Assembly (NCBI RefSeq): GCF_006439025.1
Contig: NZ_RCYZ01000008.1
Location: forward strand, 124,001-188,000
Direction of reading: 5' to 3'
DNA length: 64,000 nt
Source: Hymenobacter nivis
GTDB taxonomy: Bacteria > Bacteroidota > Bacteroidia > Cytophagales > Hymenobacteraceae
Shown: piece by piece, positions 8,489 through 17,513 of the stretch
How positions within the stretch are numbered: the stretch's first letter is position 1
How the letters are laid out: every line of letters starts with the position of its first letter
Position numbers and translations under genes: made by a program
The notes under the pieces: generated by a model
What the model was told of the DNA's origin: nothing
Database searches by the model: none
Seen by the model: only the letters and a program-made list of their open reading frames with translations

Positions 8489-10171
8489 CTAGTTGCTGGT
8501 TAGGGCCCAGTCCATGCCCTCGTGCACATCGGCCGGGGCGGGCAGCTGGCCTTGCTCCAAGCGCTCGGCGAAGTGGATCATGGCGGCGTCGCGGTTCATG
8601 CTGGCGCCGGCGACGATGCGGCCGTCTAGCACGTACAGGGCCAAGAAATCCTGCTTGGCCACGTCGCCGTGGTAGATGATTTCGTCCCACTTTTCGGCGT
8701 GGCCGGCATAGCGCAGGCTCTTGCCGTACTGCTGCGTCCAGAAGTACGGGGCGGCGGTGAAGGCCTCCTGCCGGCCCAGCATGTTGCGAGCGGCCGTGCG
8801 GCCGTGCTGCTGGGCCACGCGCCAATGCTCAATGCGCGTGGGCACGGCGGGGGCCCCCAACGGAAACCGGGCAATGTCACCGGCGGCGTACACGTTGTCA
8901 GCGGCTTGCAGGTAAGTATCCACGGCCAAGCCGCCGTCTTTTTCTAGCGAGAAAGCCTCTTTCAGAAACTCGGTGGCCGGGCGCACGCCCACGCCCAGCA
9001 CCACGGCGTCGGCGGGCAGCACGCGGCCGGTTTTCAGCTGCACCCCGGTCACGCGGCCGGCTTCGCCCAGCAGGGCCGTTACCTCGGCTTCGGCCTCGAA
9101 GTGCACGCCTTTCTCCTCGTGCAGGGCCCGGAACATGGCCCCGATCTCGGGCCCCAGCACCCGGGCGAAAGGCACCTTGTCCTGGGCCACCACCGTTACG
9201 ACCCGGCCTTCGCCCACGAGGCTGCTGGCCGCTTCCATCCCGATGAAGCTGGAACCGATAACAACCACCTGCTGCGCATCTTTGGTGGCAGCCAGGATGG
9301 CGTCGGCATCGGCCTGGGTGCGCAGGGGCAGCACGCCGGCCAGGTCGTGGCCAGGCAACTTGGGCAAGCGGTTGGGGGCCCCACCGGGGGCCAGCAGCAA
9401 CTGGTCGTAGCGCAGCGGCGGGCGGCCTTCTAGTTGCACTTCCTGCCGCGCCAGGTCGAAGCCGGTGGCGCGGGTATTCAGCTGAAAATCAATACGGTGC
9501 TTCTCGTAAAAGTTCGGCTCGCGCAAGGGCAGCGCCGCTGCCTTGGCCTTGCCCGCCAGGTAGGGCTTGCTGAGTTTGGTACGGTCGTAGGGCGCTTTCT
9601 CGTCGGCCGACACCAGCACGATTTTCCCCGCAAAGCCCTCGTGGCGCAGCGTTTGGGCCGCGTACTGGCCGGCCGCGCCGCCACCCACCAGCACGAACGT
9701 GCGGGCGTCGGCCGGGGCCCCGGGGGCGTCGGCGGGCGGCGTGCCGCCCACTTCGGCCGTGGGCGTGGCGTTGGGGTCGTCGGTGCTGGCGGCGGGCTTT
9801 TCGGGCACCAGCACCAGCACCCGCCCGTCAGCCTCGCGCACGGCAAAGGCGGGCAGGTCGTCCAGGGCCGGCGGCTCGCACAAGCTGCCGTCCTTCACCC
9901 GGAAGCAGGCGTGGTGCCAGGGGCACACGATTTTGCCGTTTACCAGCTGGCCCTTGGCCAACGGGGCCCCGTAGTGCGGGCAGTGCGCAGCAAAGGCGTG
10001 GATTTCACCCTCGTGGCGCACCAGCAGCACTTCGGGGCCCTCGTCGGGCGTGGGGAAGGCCTTCAGCGCGCCTTCGGGCAGGCTGGCGGCATCGGTCAGG
10101 TCAATTTCGGGCATGGCGCGGGCGGGGATTGGTTTATCCGTCAACGGGCCAGCCGCGGGCGTGGTTGGCAT
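8489..10171 (-). CDS. Rieske/FAD-dependent pyridine nucleotide oxidoreductase (AIFL-like)
   Basis: A 560-residue fusion of a Rieske [2Fe-2S] domain and a flavoprotein reductase. The Rieske ligands are C64/H66 (CPHYGAPL) and C83/H86 (CPWHHACF). After a 50-residue Ala/Pro/Thr linker come the FAD-binding VLVGGGAAGQYAA (about residue 157), an NAD-binding VVVIGSSFIGMEAAS and the FAD motif NVYAAGDIARF. A C-terminal dimerisation domain (YFWTQQYGKSLRYAGHA) ends the protein. The domain order matches AIF-like/rubredoxin-reductase-type enzymes in which the Rieske centre passes electrons to or from FAD. The physiological partner is unknown. The ATG at 10171 is used; an internal ATG (residue 20) would also keep all domains. 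Likely cytoplasmic and monocistronic. Confidence 0.9.
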   Translation of the reverse strand: MPTTPAAGPLTDKPIPARAMPEIDLTDAASLPEGALKAFPTPDEGPEVLLVRHEGEIHAFAAHCPHYGAPLAKGQLVNGKIVCPWHHACFRVKDGSLCEPPALDDLPAFAVREADGRVLVLVPEKPAASTDDPNATPTAEVGGTPPADAPGAPADARTFVLVGGGAAGQYAAQTLRHEGFAGKIVLVSADEKAPYDRTKLSKPYLAGKAKAAALPLREPNFYEKHRIDFQLNTRATGFDLARQEVQLEGRPPLRYDQLLLAPGGAPNRLPKLPGHDLAGVLPLRTQADADAILAATKDAQQVVVIGSSFIGMEAASSLVGEGRVVTVVAQDKVPFARVLGPEIGAMFRALHEEKGVHFEAEAEVTALLGEAGRVTGVQLKTGRVLPADAVVLGVGVRPATEFLKEAFSLEKDGGLAVDTYLQAADNVYAAGDIARFPLGAPAVPTRIEHWRVAQQHGRTAARNMLGRQEAFTAAPYFWTQQYGKSLRYAGHAEKWDEIIYHGDVAKQDFLALYVLDGRIVAGASMNRDAAMIHFAERLEQGQLPAPADVHEGMDWALTSN

Positions 10172-10235
10172 ATAATTTCAGGCTCAATGGCACCCAAGCA
10201 CCCCGGAGTCCCGCGAGGCCACGGGGCGGGCACAA

Positions 10236-10264
10236 AAAAAGCGGCCCATCAGGAGCCGCTTTTT
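10236..10264 (-). terminator. asnS terminator
   Basis: A GC stem GCGGC/GCCGC flanked by A5/T5 arms (10236-10245 and 10255-10264) with a 9-base loop, 26 bases after the asnS stop. Confidence 0.8.
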
Positions 10265-10290
10265 CAGGATAAGGCTTGTTTGCCGGGGCC

Positions 10291-11685
10291 CTAAAACGCC
10301 GCGTTTTTGGGGTAGCGGGGGAAGGGAATCACGTCGCGGATGTTGCCCATGCCGGTCACGAACAGCACGAGGCGCTCGAAGCCCAGGCCGAAGCCAGCGT
10401 GCGGCACCGTGCCAAAGCGGCGCGTGTCGAGGTACCAGTCCAGCTCGTCGGCGGGCACGTGCATCTCGGCCATGCGGGCCGTCAACTTATCGTAGTCCTC
10501 CTCGCGCTGCGAGCCGCCGATGATTTCGCCGATGCCGGGAAATAGCACGTCCATGGCCCGCACCGTGCGCCCGTCGTCGTCCAGCTTCATGTAGAAAGCC
10601 TTGATTTCCTTGGGGTAGTTGGTGAGGATGACGGGCTTCTCGAAGTGCTTCTCCACCAGGTAGCGCTCGTGCTCGCTCTGCAAATCGGTGCCCCAATCGA
10701 CGGGAAACTCGAACTTCTTCTTCGCCGATTTCAGGATTTCCACCGCCTCGGTGTAGGTCAGGCGCTGGAAGGCGTTGTCGGTCACAAAGCGCAGGCGTCC
10801 CAGCAACTCTTTGTCGTACTGGTCGTTGAGGAACTGCAGGTCGTCGGCGCACCGCTCCAGGGCGTAGCGCACCAAGTACTGCAAGAAGTCCTCGGCCAGG
10901 TCCATGTTTTCCTCCAGCTCGTTGAAGGCAACCTCGGGCTCAATCATCCAAAACTCGGCCAGGTGGCGGGCGGTGTTGGAGTTTTCGGCCCGGAACGTGG
11001 GGCCGAACGTGTAGACGCTGCCCAGGGCCGTGGCCGCCAGCTCGCCCTCAAGCTGCCCGCTTACGGTGAGGTTGGTTTGCTTGCCGAAGAAGTCCTGGCT
11101 GAAGTCCACCGAGCCGTCGGCGGTGCGGGGCGGGTGCTCGGGCGGCAGCGTGGTCACCCGGAACATCTGGCCCGCGCCCTCGGCGTCGGAGCCGGTGATG
11201 ATGGGCGTGTGGACGTAGTAAAAGCCGTGGTCGTTGAAGTACTGGTGGATGCCAAACGCCAGCGCGTGCCGGATGCGCAGCACCGCCCCGAACGTGTTGG
11301 TACGGGGCCGCAGGTGGGCAATTTCACGCAGGTGCTCCAGCGACGTGGCCTTCTTCTGCAGCGGGTAGGTTTCGGGGTCGGCCTTGCCGAGCACAGTGAT
11401 TTCCAGGGCCTGAATCTCAACCGCCTGGCCCTTGCCTTGCGAGGCCACCAGCGTGCCCCGGATGGCCACGCTGGCGCCGTTGGCCACGTCCTTCAGGCTC
11501 TCCTCGGGGAACAGCTCGGCGTTGGCCACCGCCTGGATGGTGTGGATGGTGGAGCCGTCGTTGACGATGATGAACTGCACGTACTTGTTGCCGCGGCGCG
11601 AGCGCACCCAGCCTTTGACGAGCACTTCGCGGTCGAGCTCCTGGCTGGCCAGCAGGCTCTGAACAGTGGACCGTTTGAGGGACAT
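10291..11685 (-). CDS. asnS: asparaginyl-tRNA synthetase
   Basis: Class IIb synthetase that charges tRNA-Asn in the cytoplasm, 464 residues as expected. It has an N-terminal OB-fold anticodon-binding domain ([25 protein letters not shown]), motif 2 ([21 protein letters not shown]) and motif 3 ([21 protein letters not shown]) near the C-terminus, and the typical ending VIPFPRYP. The start is the ATG at 11685, which precedes [12 protein letters not shown]; an upstream TTG extension lacks homology and would span the promoter. A TAnnTTTG -7 element lies 27 bases upstream and a terminator follows. Confidence 0.97.
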   Translation of the reverse strand: MSLKRSTVQSLLASQELDREVLVKGWVRSRRGNKYVQFIIVNDGSTIHTIQAVANAELFPEESLKDVANGASVAIRGTLVASQGKGQAVEIQALEITVLGKADPETYPLQKKATSLEHLREIAHLRPRTNTFGAVLRIRHALAFGIHQYFNDHGFYYVHTPIITGSDAEGAGQMFRVTTLPPEHPPRTADGSVDFSQDFFGKQTNLTVSGQLEGELAATALGSVYTFGPTFRAENSNTARHLAEFWMIEPEVAFNELEENMDLAEDFLQYLVRYALERCADDLQFLNDQYDKELLGRLRFVTDNAFQRLTYTEAVEILKSAKKKFEFPVDWGTDLQSEHERYLVEKHFEKPVILTNYPKEIKAFYMKLDDDGRTVRAMDVLFPGIGEIIGGSQREEDYDKLTARMAEMHVPADELDWYLDTRRFGTVPHAGFGLGFERLVLFVTGMGNIRDVIPFPRYPKNAAF

Positions 11686-11712
11686 AGTGGTAAAAGAAAG
11701 CGGAATACCGGG

Positions 11713-11720
11713 CAAAGGTA
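11713..11720 (-). promoter_or_regulatory. TAnnTTTG -7 element of asnS
   Basis: On the minus strand the sequence reads TACCTTTG, an exact match to the Bacteroidota -7 consensus TAnnTTTG, 27 bases upstream of the asnS ATG. No clear -33 TTTG was found. Confidence 0.6.
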
Positions 11721-11804
11721 GGGCCCCCGCGGCGGGGCCCTGCTTCATCCGTTGCCGGGGCCCGTGCGTACTTTACCCAGCACCTTCCGCTTATCTCTAC
11801 CGCT

Positions 11805-13391
11805 ATGCAACGCCTCGATCTAAAACAACTCCTCTCGCAAAAGCTCAGCCCGCAGCAAATCCAGTTCATCAAGCTGCTGCAAATTCCTACCGCTGAGCTG
11901 GAAACGCGCATCAAAGAAGAGATGGAGGTGAACCCCGCCCTGGAAGAAGGCGACGCCGACGAGCCCGAGGACCAGGACAGCGGCGACGACGACGACGACC
12001 GCGACGACGCGGACGCCGACGACCCGGACGCCGAGTTCGATAGCGACAACAGCACGCTTGACGAAGATTTTGAGGAGCCCGCCGACGTGGACGACTACGA
12101 CGGGCCCACGGAGGCCCCGCCCGAGCCCGAGCCCACCAAGGAAGAGGGCCCCGACAACGCCGACCTCGACCTGAGCGACTACCTCAACGACGACGAGATT
12201 GCGGGCTACAAGATGCAGGGCGACGGCCCCGGCGAGGAGGAGGAGCGCGAAATGCCCCTGGCCGACACCAGTGGCTCGCTTCTGGACGCGCTGCTCGACC
12301 AGCTGCACTTCACCCAGCTCGGGGAGCGGGAGGAGGCCATTGGCCAGCAGCTCATTGGCTCGATTGACGGCGACGGCTACATCCGGCGCGACCTGGCGGC
12401 CATTGCCAACGACCTGGCGTTTTCGCAGAACCTGGAGGTGGCCGTGCCCGAAATTGAGGCCGTGCTGCGCGTGGTGCAGGGCTTCGACCCCGCCGGCATT
12501 GCCGCCCGCGACCTGCCCGAGTGCTTGCTGTTGCAGCTGGAGCGCCGCCCCCAGGACGCGACGACGGAGCACGCCGAGCAAATTATCGGCACGCTGTTCG
12601 ACGAATTCAGCAAGAAGCACTACGCCCGCATCCAGCAGAAGCTGGACCTGGAGGACGACGAGCTGAAGGAGGCCGTGGGCCTGATTCTCAAGCTAAACCC
12701 CAAGCCCGGCGGCGCGGGCCCCACGGGCCCCGGCAAAACGCAGTACCTGATGCCGGACTTCATCCTCACCAACGACAACGGCGAGCTGAGCCTGACCCTG
12801 AACGCCCGCAACGCCCCCGAGCTGCGCGTGAGCCCGGCCTACACCGAGATGTTCCGGACCTACGACAAGGCCGCGAAGAAGGACCAGAAGATGAAAGAAG
12901 CGGTGTCTTTTGTTAAGCAAAAATTGGATTCTGCCAAGTGGTTCATCGATGCCATCCGGCAGCGGCAGAACACCTTGTTGCGCACCATGAACGCCATTGT
13001 GGGCCTGCAGCGCGACTTCTTCATCGAGGGCGACGAAACCAAGCTGCACCCGATGATTTTGAAAGACATTGCCCTGCAAATTGGCATGGACATTAGTACC
13101 GTCAGCCGGGTAGCCAACTCTAAGTCAGTGCAAACCGAGTTTGGTATCTATCCGTTAAAATATTTCTTTTCGGAAGGAATCGCCACCGACTCGGGCGAAG
13201 ACGTGTCGAGCCGCGAGGTGAAAAGCATTCTCAAAGATTTGATCGACAAGGAGAACAAATCGCGCCCGCTGGCCGACGACAAACTAGAGAAGATGCTGAA
13301 CGCCAGGGGCTACAATATTGCCCGGCGCACGGTGGCCAAGTACCGCGAGCAGCTGAACATCCCGGTGGCACGGCTGCGCAAGGAATTGTAG
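11805..13391 (+). CDS. rpoN: RNA polymerase sigma-54 factor
   Basis: Sigma-54, which directs RNA polymerase to -24/-12 promoters and needs AAA+ activators. Region I is at the N-terminus (MQRLDLKQLLSQKLSPQQIQFIKLLQ, Gln/Leu-rich). A strongly acidic region II covers about residues 45-150. The core-binding domain follows, and the DNA-binding part ends with an exact RpoN box (ARRTVAKYRE, about residues 506-515). It has 528 residues, slightly long because of the acidic region. Start ATG at 11805. It is transcribed alone, divergent from asnS. No sigma-54 activator gene is seen in the window. Confidence 0.97.
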   Translation: MQRLDLKQLLSQKLSPQQIQFIKLLQIPTAELETRIKEEMEVNPALEEGDADEPEDQDSGDDDDDRDDADADDPDAEFDSDNSTLDEDFEEPADVDDYDGPTEAPPEPEPTKEEGPDNADLDLSDYLNDDEIAGYKMQGDGPGEEEEREMPLADTSGSLLDALLDQLHFTQLGEREEAIGQQLIGSIDGDGYIRRDLAAIANDLAFSQNLEVAVPEIEAVLRVVQGFDPAGIAARDLPECLLLQLERRPQDATTEHAEQIIGTLFDEFSKKHYARIQQKLDLEDDELKEAVGLILKLNPKPGGAGPTGPGKTQYLMPDFILTNDNGELSLTLNARNAPELRVSPAYTEMFRTYDKAAKKDQKMKEAVSFVKQKLDSAKWFIDAIRQRQNTLLRTMNAIVGLQRDFFIEGDETKLHPMILKDIALQIGMDISTVSRVANSKSVQTEFGIYPLKYFFSEGIATDSGEDVSSREVKSILKDLIDKENKSRPLADDKLEKMLNARGYNIARRTVAKYREQLNIPVARLRKEL

Positions 13392-13460
13392 CCCAGCGAG
13401 TGGCCCGGGGGCCCTACATTTACGGTAGCTATTAGTACTTTCCCGCTATGCCCTATCGTT

Positions 13461-16244
13461 ATGGTTGCTGCCTCTTCTCCCCCACCCGCCACGGCTGACA
13501 CCCTGGCCGAGCTGCGCGCCCAGCTGGCCGCCGAGCGCGCCCACCGCTGCCGGGCCGAGGCCGAGGCCATTCACCTGCGCCTGACGGCCCACTTGGCCGA
13601 GCGCAGCTCCAACGCCCTGGTGCGCCTGGGCCCCGAGGGCCAGCTGCAATACGCCAACGACGCCTCGTTTCGGGTGCCCGAACTGGTGGGGGGCCCCGGC
13701 ACGCCCGTGCGGGAGTGGATGAACGCCACGGCCGCCGAAGTGTGGGGCACCGGCGAATCGAGCGAGCACGAGCTAGCCGTGGCCGGGCACAGCTTCCTGG
13801 TCTGCGTGGTGCCGGTGCAGGAGGACGGCGAGACGTACACGCTGTTTTACCTGACGGACGTGACGAAGCTGCGGGCGGCCGAAACCGAGTTGCGCGAGCA
13901 GCACACGTTCTACGAAGCCTTGCTCCAGCACATGCCGGCTGCCGTGTCGGTGCTCGACGCCGACCAGCGCCTGACCTACCGCAACCCGGCCGGCAATTCG
14001 CTGATTCGCAAGGCCGATCTGGGCGAAACCTTCGCCGAATACTGCCGGGCCAACGGCCTGCCCGGGGCCCTGGCCGAGCGCCGCAAGCGCATGTTTCAGC
14101 GGGCCGTGGCCCAGCGCGTGGGCGTGGACTGGGAGGAGGAGTGGCCGGGCGATGGCACTCGCCCCCCCATGCACTGGCTGCGCTCGTACCAGCCGGTTTT
14201 TCACGCCGACGGGGCCCTGCGCGTGGTCATCAGCTACGGGCTGGACGTGAGCGGCCGGCGCCAGGCCGAGGCCCAGGCCCGGGCCAGCGAAGCGGCCGTG
14301 GAGGCGCAGCAAGCCTTCGTGGCCCAGGTGCTCGACCTCAACCCCAACCTAATTTACGTGCGCAAGCCCCAGGCCGGGGTGGTGTTTCAAAACCGGGCCA
14401 TGCTGGAACTGCGCCAACTGGTGAAGCAGCTGGCGGGCACGGCCACGGCCACGGCGGCCATCCAGCCCGACGAGCGCACCTCGTTCGACGGGTCGGATAA
14501 CGAAGTGGTGGCCCTGGGCCGCCCGCTGATGGTGTCGGACCGCCTGACGCTGCCCAACGGCGAGGTGCGCTGGTACCAGTCGATGAAGTGCCCGCTGGTG
14601 CAGCCCGACGGCACGGCCCACGTGCTGTGCGTGAGCACCGACATCACGACCCTGAAAGCGGCCCAGCTGGCGGCCGAAGCCGCGGCCACGGCCCGCGAAA
14701 ACTTCTTGGCCAACATGAGCCACGAGATTCGCACGCCCCTGCACGGGGTGCTGGGCATGGCCGCGCTGCTGGCCAAAACCCCGCTCGCCCCCGATCAGCA
14801 GCGCTTCGTGGGCACCATCCAGCACACGGGCCAGCACCTGCTCTCGGTGGTGAACGACGTGCTCGACATGGCCAAGATCACCTCGGGGCAGCTGGAACTC
14901 GAGCAAACCGCCTTCAACCTGTGCGAGAGCATGGGCGACGCCGTGCAGCCCTTGGGCATCCTGGCCCAGCAGAAGGGCATCACGGTGGTGGGCACGCGCC
15001 TGAGCGCGTCGTGCGAGCACCCCTGGGTGGTGGGCGACCCCTACCGGCTCAACCAGATTTTGCTCAACCTGATGAGCAACGCCATCAAGTTCACCCCCCC
15101 CGGGGGCACCATCACGGTGGGCGGCTACTTCCTCTCCGAAACCGACACCACCACCACCACCGAGTTCCGCGTCACCGACACGGGCATCGGCATTGCGCCC
15201 GACAAGCTAGAGGCCATCTTCGAGGAATTTACCCAGGCCTACGCCGACACGGCCCGGCACTTTGGGGGCACCGGCCTGGGCCTGAGCATCTGCCGGGCCC
15301 TGGTGAAGCAGATGGGCGGGGCCCTGCGCGTGCAGAGCGAAGTGGGCCAGGGCAGCGCCTTTGCCTTCACCATCACGCTGCCCAAGGCCGCCGCCGCCGA
15401 GCAGGCCGCCGCCCTGGCCCCGCCGCCCGCCCCCGCCCACGGGGCCATGCGCGGCCGCCGCGTGCTGCTGGCCGAAGACAACCCCGTGAGCGCCGAAGTG
15501 GCCCAACTGCTGCTGGCCAGCCACGGCGTGGCCGTGGACGTGGCCGCCAGCGGGGCCGCCGCCCTGGCCCTGTTTGCCGCCCACGCCTACGACGCCGTGC
15601 TGATGGACATCCAAATGCCCGGCATGAACGGCCTCGAAGCCACCGCCCGCCTGCGCGCCCACCCCGACCCGGCGCGGGCCGCCACGCCCATCCTAGCCCT
15701 CACGGCCAACGCCTTCCGCGCCGATGCCGACAAGTACCGCGCCGCCGGCCTCAACGACACGCTGGCCAAGCCCTATGTAGAAGCCGAGCTGCTGGCCAAG
15801 CTGGCCGCCCTGCTCGGCGAGGCCCTGCCCGGCCTGGCCGAAATCGAAACCGGAGCCGAGGCCGAACCCCCGCTGCCCGCCCCCAACGCCGGCCCCGATG
15901 GGGAGGGCCCCGGGCCCCTCTTCGACCTGGCCCAGCTGCGCGAAACGGCCCATGGCAGCCTAGTGTTCATCAACCGCATCCTGGCCGCTTTCCACGCCAA
16001 CATGCCCGGGGCCCTGGCCGAGCTGCGCGCCGCCCAGGCCGCCACCGACCTCACCGTGCTGGCGGCGCTGGCCCACCGCCTGCGGCCCTCGCTCCAGCTG
16101 CTGGGGGCCCGGCTGCTGGCCCCGCACCTAGCTGTGCTCGAAGCCCCCGGCGTGGCCTCCGTGGAAGCGCACCGGGCGGCCCGGGCCCTTGCACAGGGCC
16201 TGGCCGCCCTGATCCGCCACGTGCCCCAGAGCGTGCCCGCGTAG
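13461..16244 (+). CDS. hybrid sensor histidine kinase with PAS, REC and HPt domains
   Basis: A 927-residue phosphorelay protein. An N-terminal coiled coil (LRAQLAAERAHRCRAEAEAIHLRL) is followed by three PAS-like segments (about 45-135, 145-270 and 285-400). The kinase core has phospho-His421 in NMSHEIRTPLHG, the N box (NLMSNAIKF), and G boxes DTGIGI and GGTGLGLSI. A receiver domain carries phospho-Asp716 in VLMDIQMPG, and a C-terminal HPt-like domain has His872 in ALAHRLRPS. No transmembrane helix is seen, so it is probably a cytoplasmic sensor. There is no adjacent response regulator with an output domain, so it is an orphan. Only 69 bases separate it from rpoN on the same strand. Confidence 0.95.
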   Translation: MVAASSPPPATADTLAELRAQLAAERAHRCRAEAEAIHLRLTAHLAERSSNALVRLGPEGQLQYANDASFRVPELVGGPGTPVREWMNATAAEVWGTGESSEHELAVAGHSFLVCVVPVQEDGETYTLFYLTDVTKLRAAETELREQHTFYEALLQHMPAAVSVLDADQRLTYRNPAGNSLIRKADLGETFAEYCRANGLPGALAERRKRMFQRAVAQRVGVDWEEEWPGDGTRPPMHWLRSYQPVFHADGALRVVISYGLDVSGRRQAEAQARASEAAVEAQQAFVAQVLDLNPNLIYVRKPQAGVVFQNRAMLELRQLVKQLAGTATATAAIQPDERTSFDGSDNEVVALGRPLMVSDRLTLPNGEVRWYQSMKCPLVQPDGTAHVLCVSTDITTLKAAQLAAEAAATARENFLANMSHEIRTPLHGVLGMAALLAKTPLAPDQQRFVGTIQHTGQHLLSVVNDVLDMAKITSGQLELEQTAFNLCESMGDAVQPLGILAQQKGITVVGTRLSASCEHPWVVGDPYRLNQILLNLMSNAIKFTPPGGTITVGGYFLSETDTTTTTEFRVTDTGIGIAPDKLEAIFEEFTQAYADTARHFGGTGLGLSICRALVKQMGGALRVQSEVGQGSAFAFTITLPKAAAAEQAAALAPPPAPAHGAMRGRRVLLAEDNPVSAEVAQLLLASHGVAVDVAASGAAALALFAAHAYDAVLMDIQMPGMNGLEATARLRAHPDPARAATPILALTANAFRADADKYRAAGLNDTLAKPYVEAELLAKLAALLGEALPGLAEIETGAEAEPPLPAPNAGPDGEGPGPLFDLAQLRETAHGSLVFINRILAAFHANMPGALAELRAAQAATDLTVLAALAHRLRPSLQLLGARLLAPHLAVLEAPGVASVEAHRAARALAQGLAALIRHVPQSVPA

Positions 16245-16270
16245 GGCCCCGGGGCCCGTTCTTTGCCGCT

Positions 16271-16624
16271 GTGCTACACCTTGTTTCGCGCTACGCGCTG
16301 GCGGCCGTTTTCGTGGGGGCGGGCCTGCTGCATTTTTTCAAGCCCGCGCCCTACCTGCGCATCATGCCGCCGGCGCTGCCCGCGCCGCTGGCCCTGGTGT
16401 ACATCAGCGGCTTTTTTGAAGTAGCGGGCGGGCTGGGGCTGCTGCTGGGGGCCACGCGCTGGGTGGCTGCGCTGGGCCTGGTGCTGCTGCTGGTGGCCGT
16501 GTTTCCGGCCAACGTGTACATGGCCCAGCAAGCCGGCCCGATGGGCCTGCCGGCCTGGGCCGCCTGGGGCCGCCTGCCCCTGCAAGCCCTGCTGGTGTGG
16601 TGGGCATGGTCGGCCCGGCGCTGA
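16271..16624 (+). CDS. DoxX-like small membrane protein
   Basis: A 117-residue integral membrane protein with four hydrophobic segments: YALAAVFVGAGLLHFF, LALVYISGFFEVAGGLGLLLG, VAALGLVLLLVAVFPANVYM and LPLQALLVWWAWS. The GAGLLHFFKPAPYLRIMPP and FPANVYMA motifs are typical of DoxX/DoxD-family proteins, whose reactions are mostly undefined. The start is the GTG at 16271, 26 bases after the histidine-kinase stop. The frame is open far upstream, but only as a shadow of the kinase gene. It is probably in the same transcript as the kinase. Confidence 0.85.
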   Translation: MLHLVSRYALAAVFVGAGLLHFFKPAPYLRIMPPALPAPLALVYISGFFEVAGGLGLLLGATRWVAALGLVLLLVAVFPANVYMAQQAGPMGLPAWAAWGRLPLQALLVWWAWSARR

Positions 16625-17056
16625 GTTCTACCCCTGCGCAGTGAAATGCAAAATTAAAATCGTTATATTTTTTGATCAATCTTTTCAACTGCAACTCGCC
16701 ATTTAAAATGGCGTTCAGCTAGGCGGGGCCCTTTGCGCAGGCTTTGGGGCCCCGGAGTTGTCATGCTCTTAAATGCTCTTTCGCAGCACTTGTGGACAAT
16801 TTTAGTTTTTCCTAGGATTGTTCCTTGGCTGAAATTACAGCACCGGGCGGGGTATCGGGAGGGCTTGGGGCCCTATCTCCCATATTTCGCCGAATAGCAG
16901 AATATTCACAAAACATAGTGGGGTGCAGAGGGCTTTAGAAAAAGTCCCGGCCGGGCTGCACGGGGCTTACCTTTCAGAGCGGCCACGTTTTTGAGGGCCC
17001 CGGCCGGTTACGTTTTGCCCCCGGCCTGGTCCTTGTTCTCCTTGCTTCCTTCGCCT
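16625..17056. other. 432-bp gene-poor, AT-richer intergenic stretch
   Basis: Between the DoxX-like and BLUF genes the base composition drops clearly (16650-16920 is AT-rich). A near-palindrome with arms CGCCATTT/AAATGGCG sits at 16697-16713 and may be a terminator for the DoxX gene. An ATG frame of 44 codons (16763-16897) gives no recognisable protein. One isolated DnaA-like 9-mer (TGTGGACAA) is at 16791. The segment probably holds the BLUF promoter, but I cannot place it. Confidence 0.5.
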
Positions 17057-17500
17057 ATGCCTACTTCCCCGCCCTTGCACCGCCTGGTTTACCAAAGTTC
17101 GGCCACCGTTTTTCTTAACGAGCACGAGTTGGAAGCGGTGCTCACCAAATCGCGCGCCTGGAACACGGCGCACGGCCTCACGGGCCTGCTGCTGCACTGC
17201 GACGGCGGGCTGCTGCAAGTGCTGGAGGGCCCCGCCGACGAGGTGCACGGCATCTTTGCCCGCATCCGCCGCGACGCCCGCCACACGCACGTAACCAAGC
17301 TGGCCGACGGCCCCGTGGACCAGCGCTGCTTCGCCCAGTGGTCCATGGGCTTCCAAACCGTCAACTCGGCCTACCTGGCCTCCGTAGCCGGTTATTTCGA
17401 CCTGACCCAGGCCGCCGCCCTGGCCGACGAAGGCAGCTGCTGCTGCGACCTGCGCCCGCTGGTATTTGATTTTCTGAGCGCGGACTACATCCGGGCGTAA
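17057..17500 (+). CDS. BLUF-domain blue-light sensor
   Basis: A 147-residue single-domain BLUF (sensor of blue light using FAD) protein. The residues known to surround the flavin in AppA are all present at the same spacing: Tyr12 (LVYQSSA), Asn36 (WNTAHGLTG), Gln54 (LLQVLEGP), and Trp95/Met97 (QWSMGF). The AppA distances of 24, 18 and 41 residues between Tyr, Asn, Gln and Trp are reproduced exactly. A 45-residue C-terminal extension has a Cys cluster (GSCCCDL). No output domain is fused, so it must act through a partner protein. The ATG at 17057 starts just before the first strand; an upstream extension is not conserved. It is convergent with recJ, with 13 bases between stops. Confidence 0.95.
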   Translation: MPTSPPLHRLVYQSSATVFLNEHELEAVLTKSRAWNTAHGLTGLLLHCDGGLLQVLEGPADEVHGIFARIRRDARHTHVTKLADGPVDQRCFAQWSMGFQTVNSAYLASVAGYFDLTQAAALADEGSCCCDLRPLVFDFLSADYIRA

Positions 17501-17513
17501 GGCCCCGGGGGCC

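Noticed and set aside
14588-16270. Plus-strand frame upstream of the DoxX-like gene, in phase with it
   Set aside because: It is a shadow of the histidine kinase in another frame, Arg/Pro/His-rich without motifs; only the part from 16271 is a real membrane protein.
16791-16799. Isolated DnaA-like word TGTGGACAA
   Set aside because: A single mismatched 9-mer in an AT-rich gap has no weight beside the dense arrays near 60 kb.
16763-16897. ATG frame of 44 codons in the gap between the DoxX-like and BLUF genes
   Set aside because: No promoter, no conserved feature and no signal peptide or membrane helix of convincing quality.
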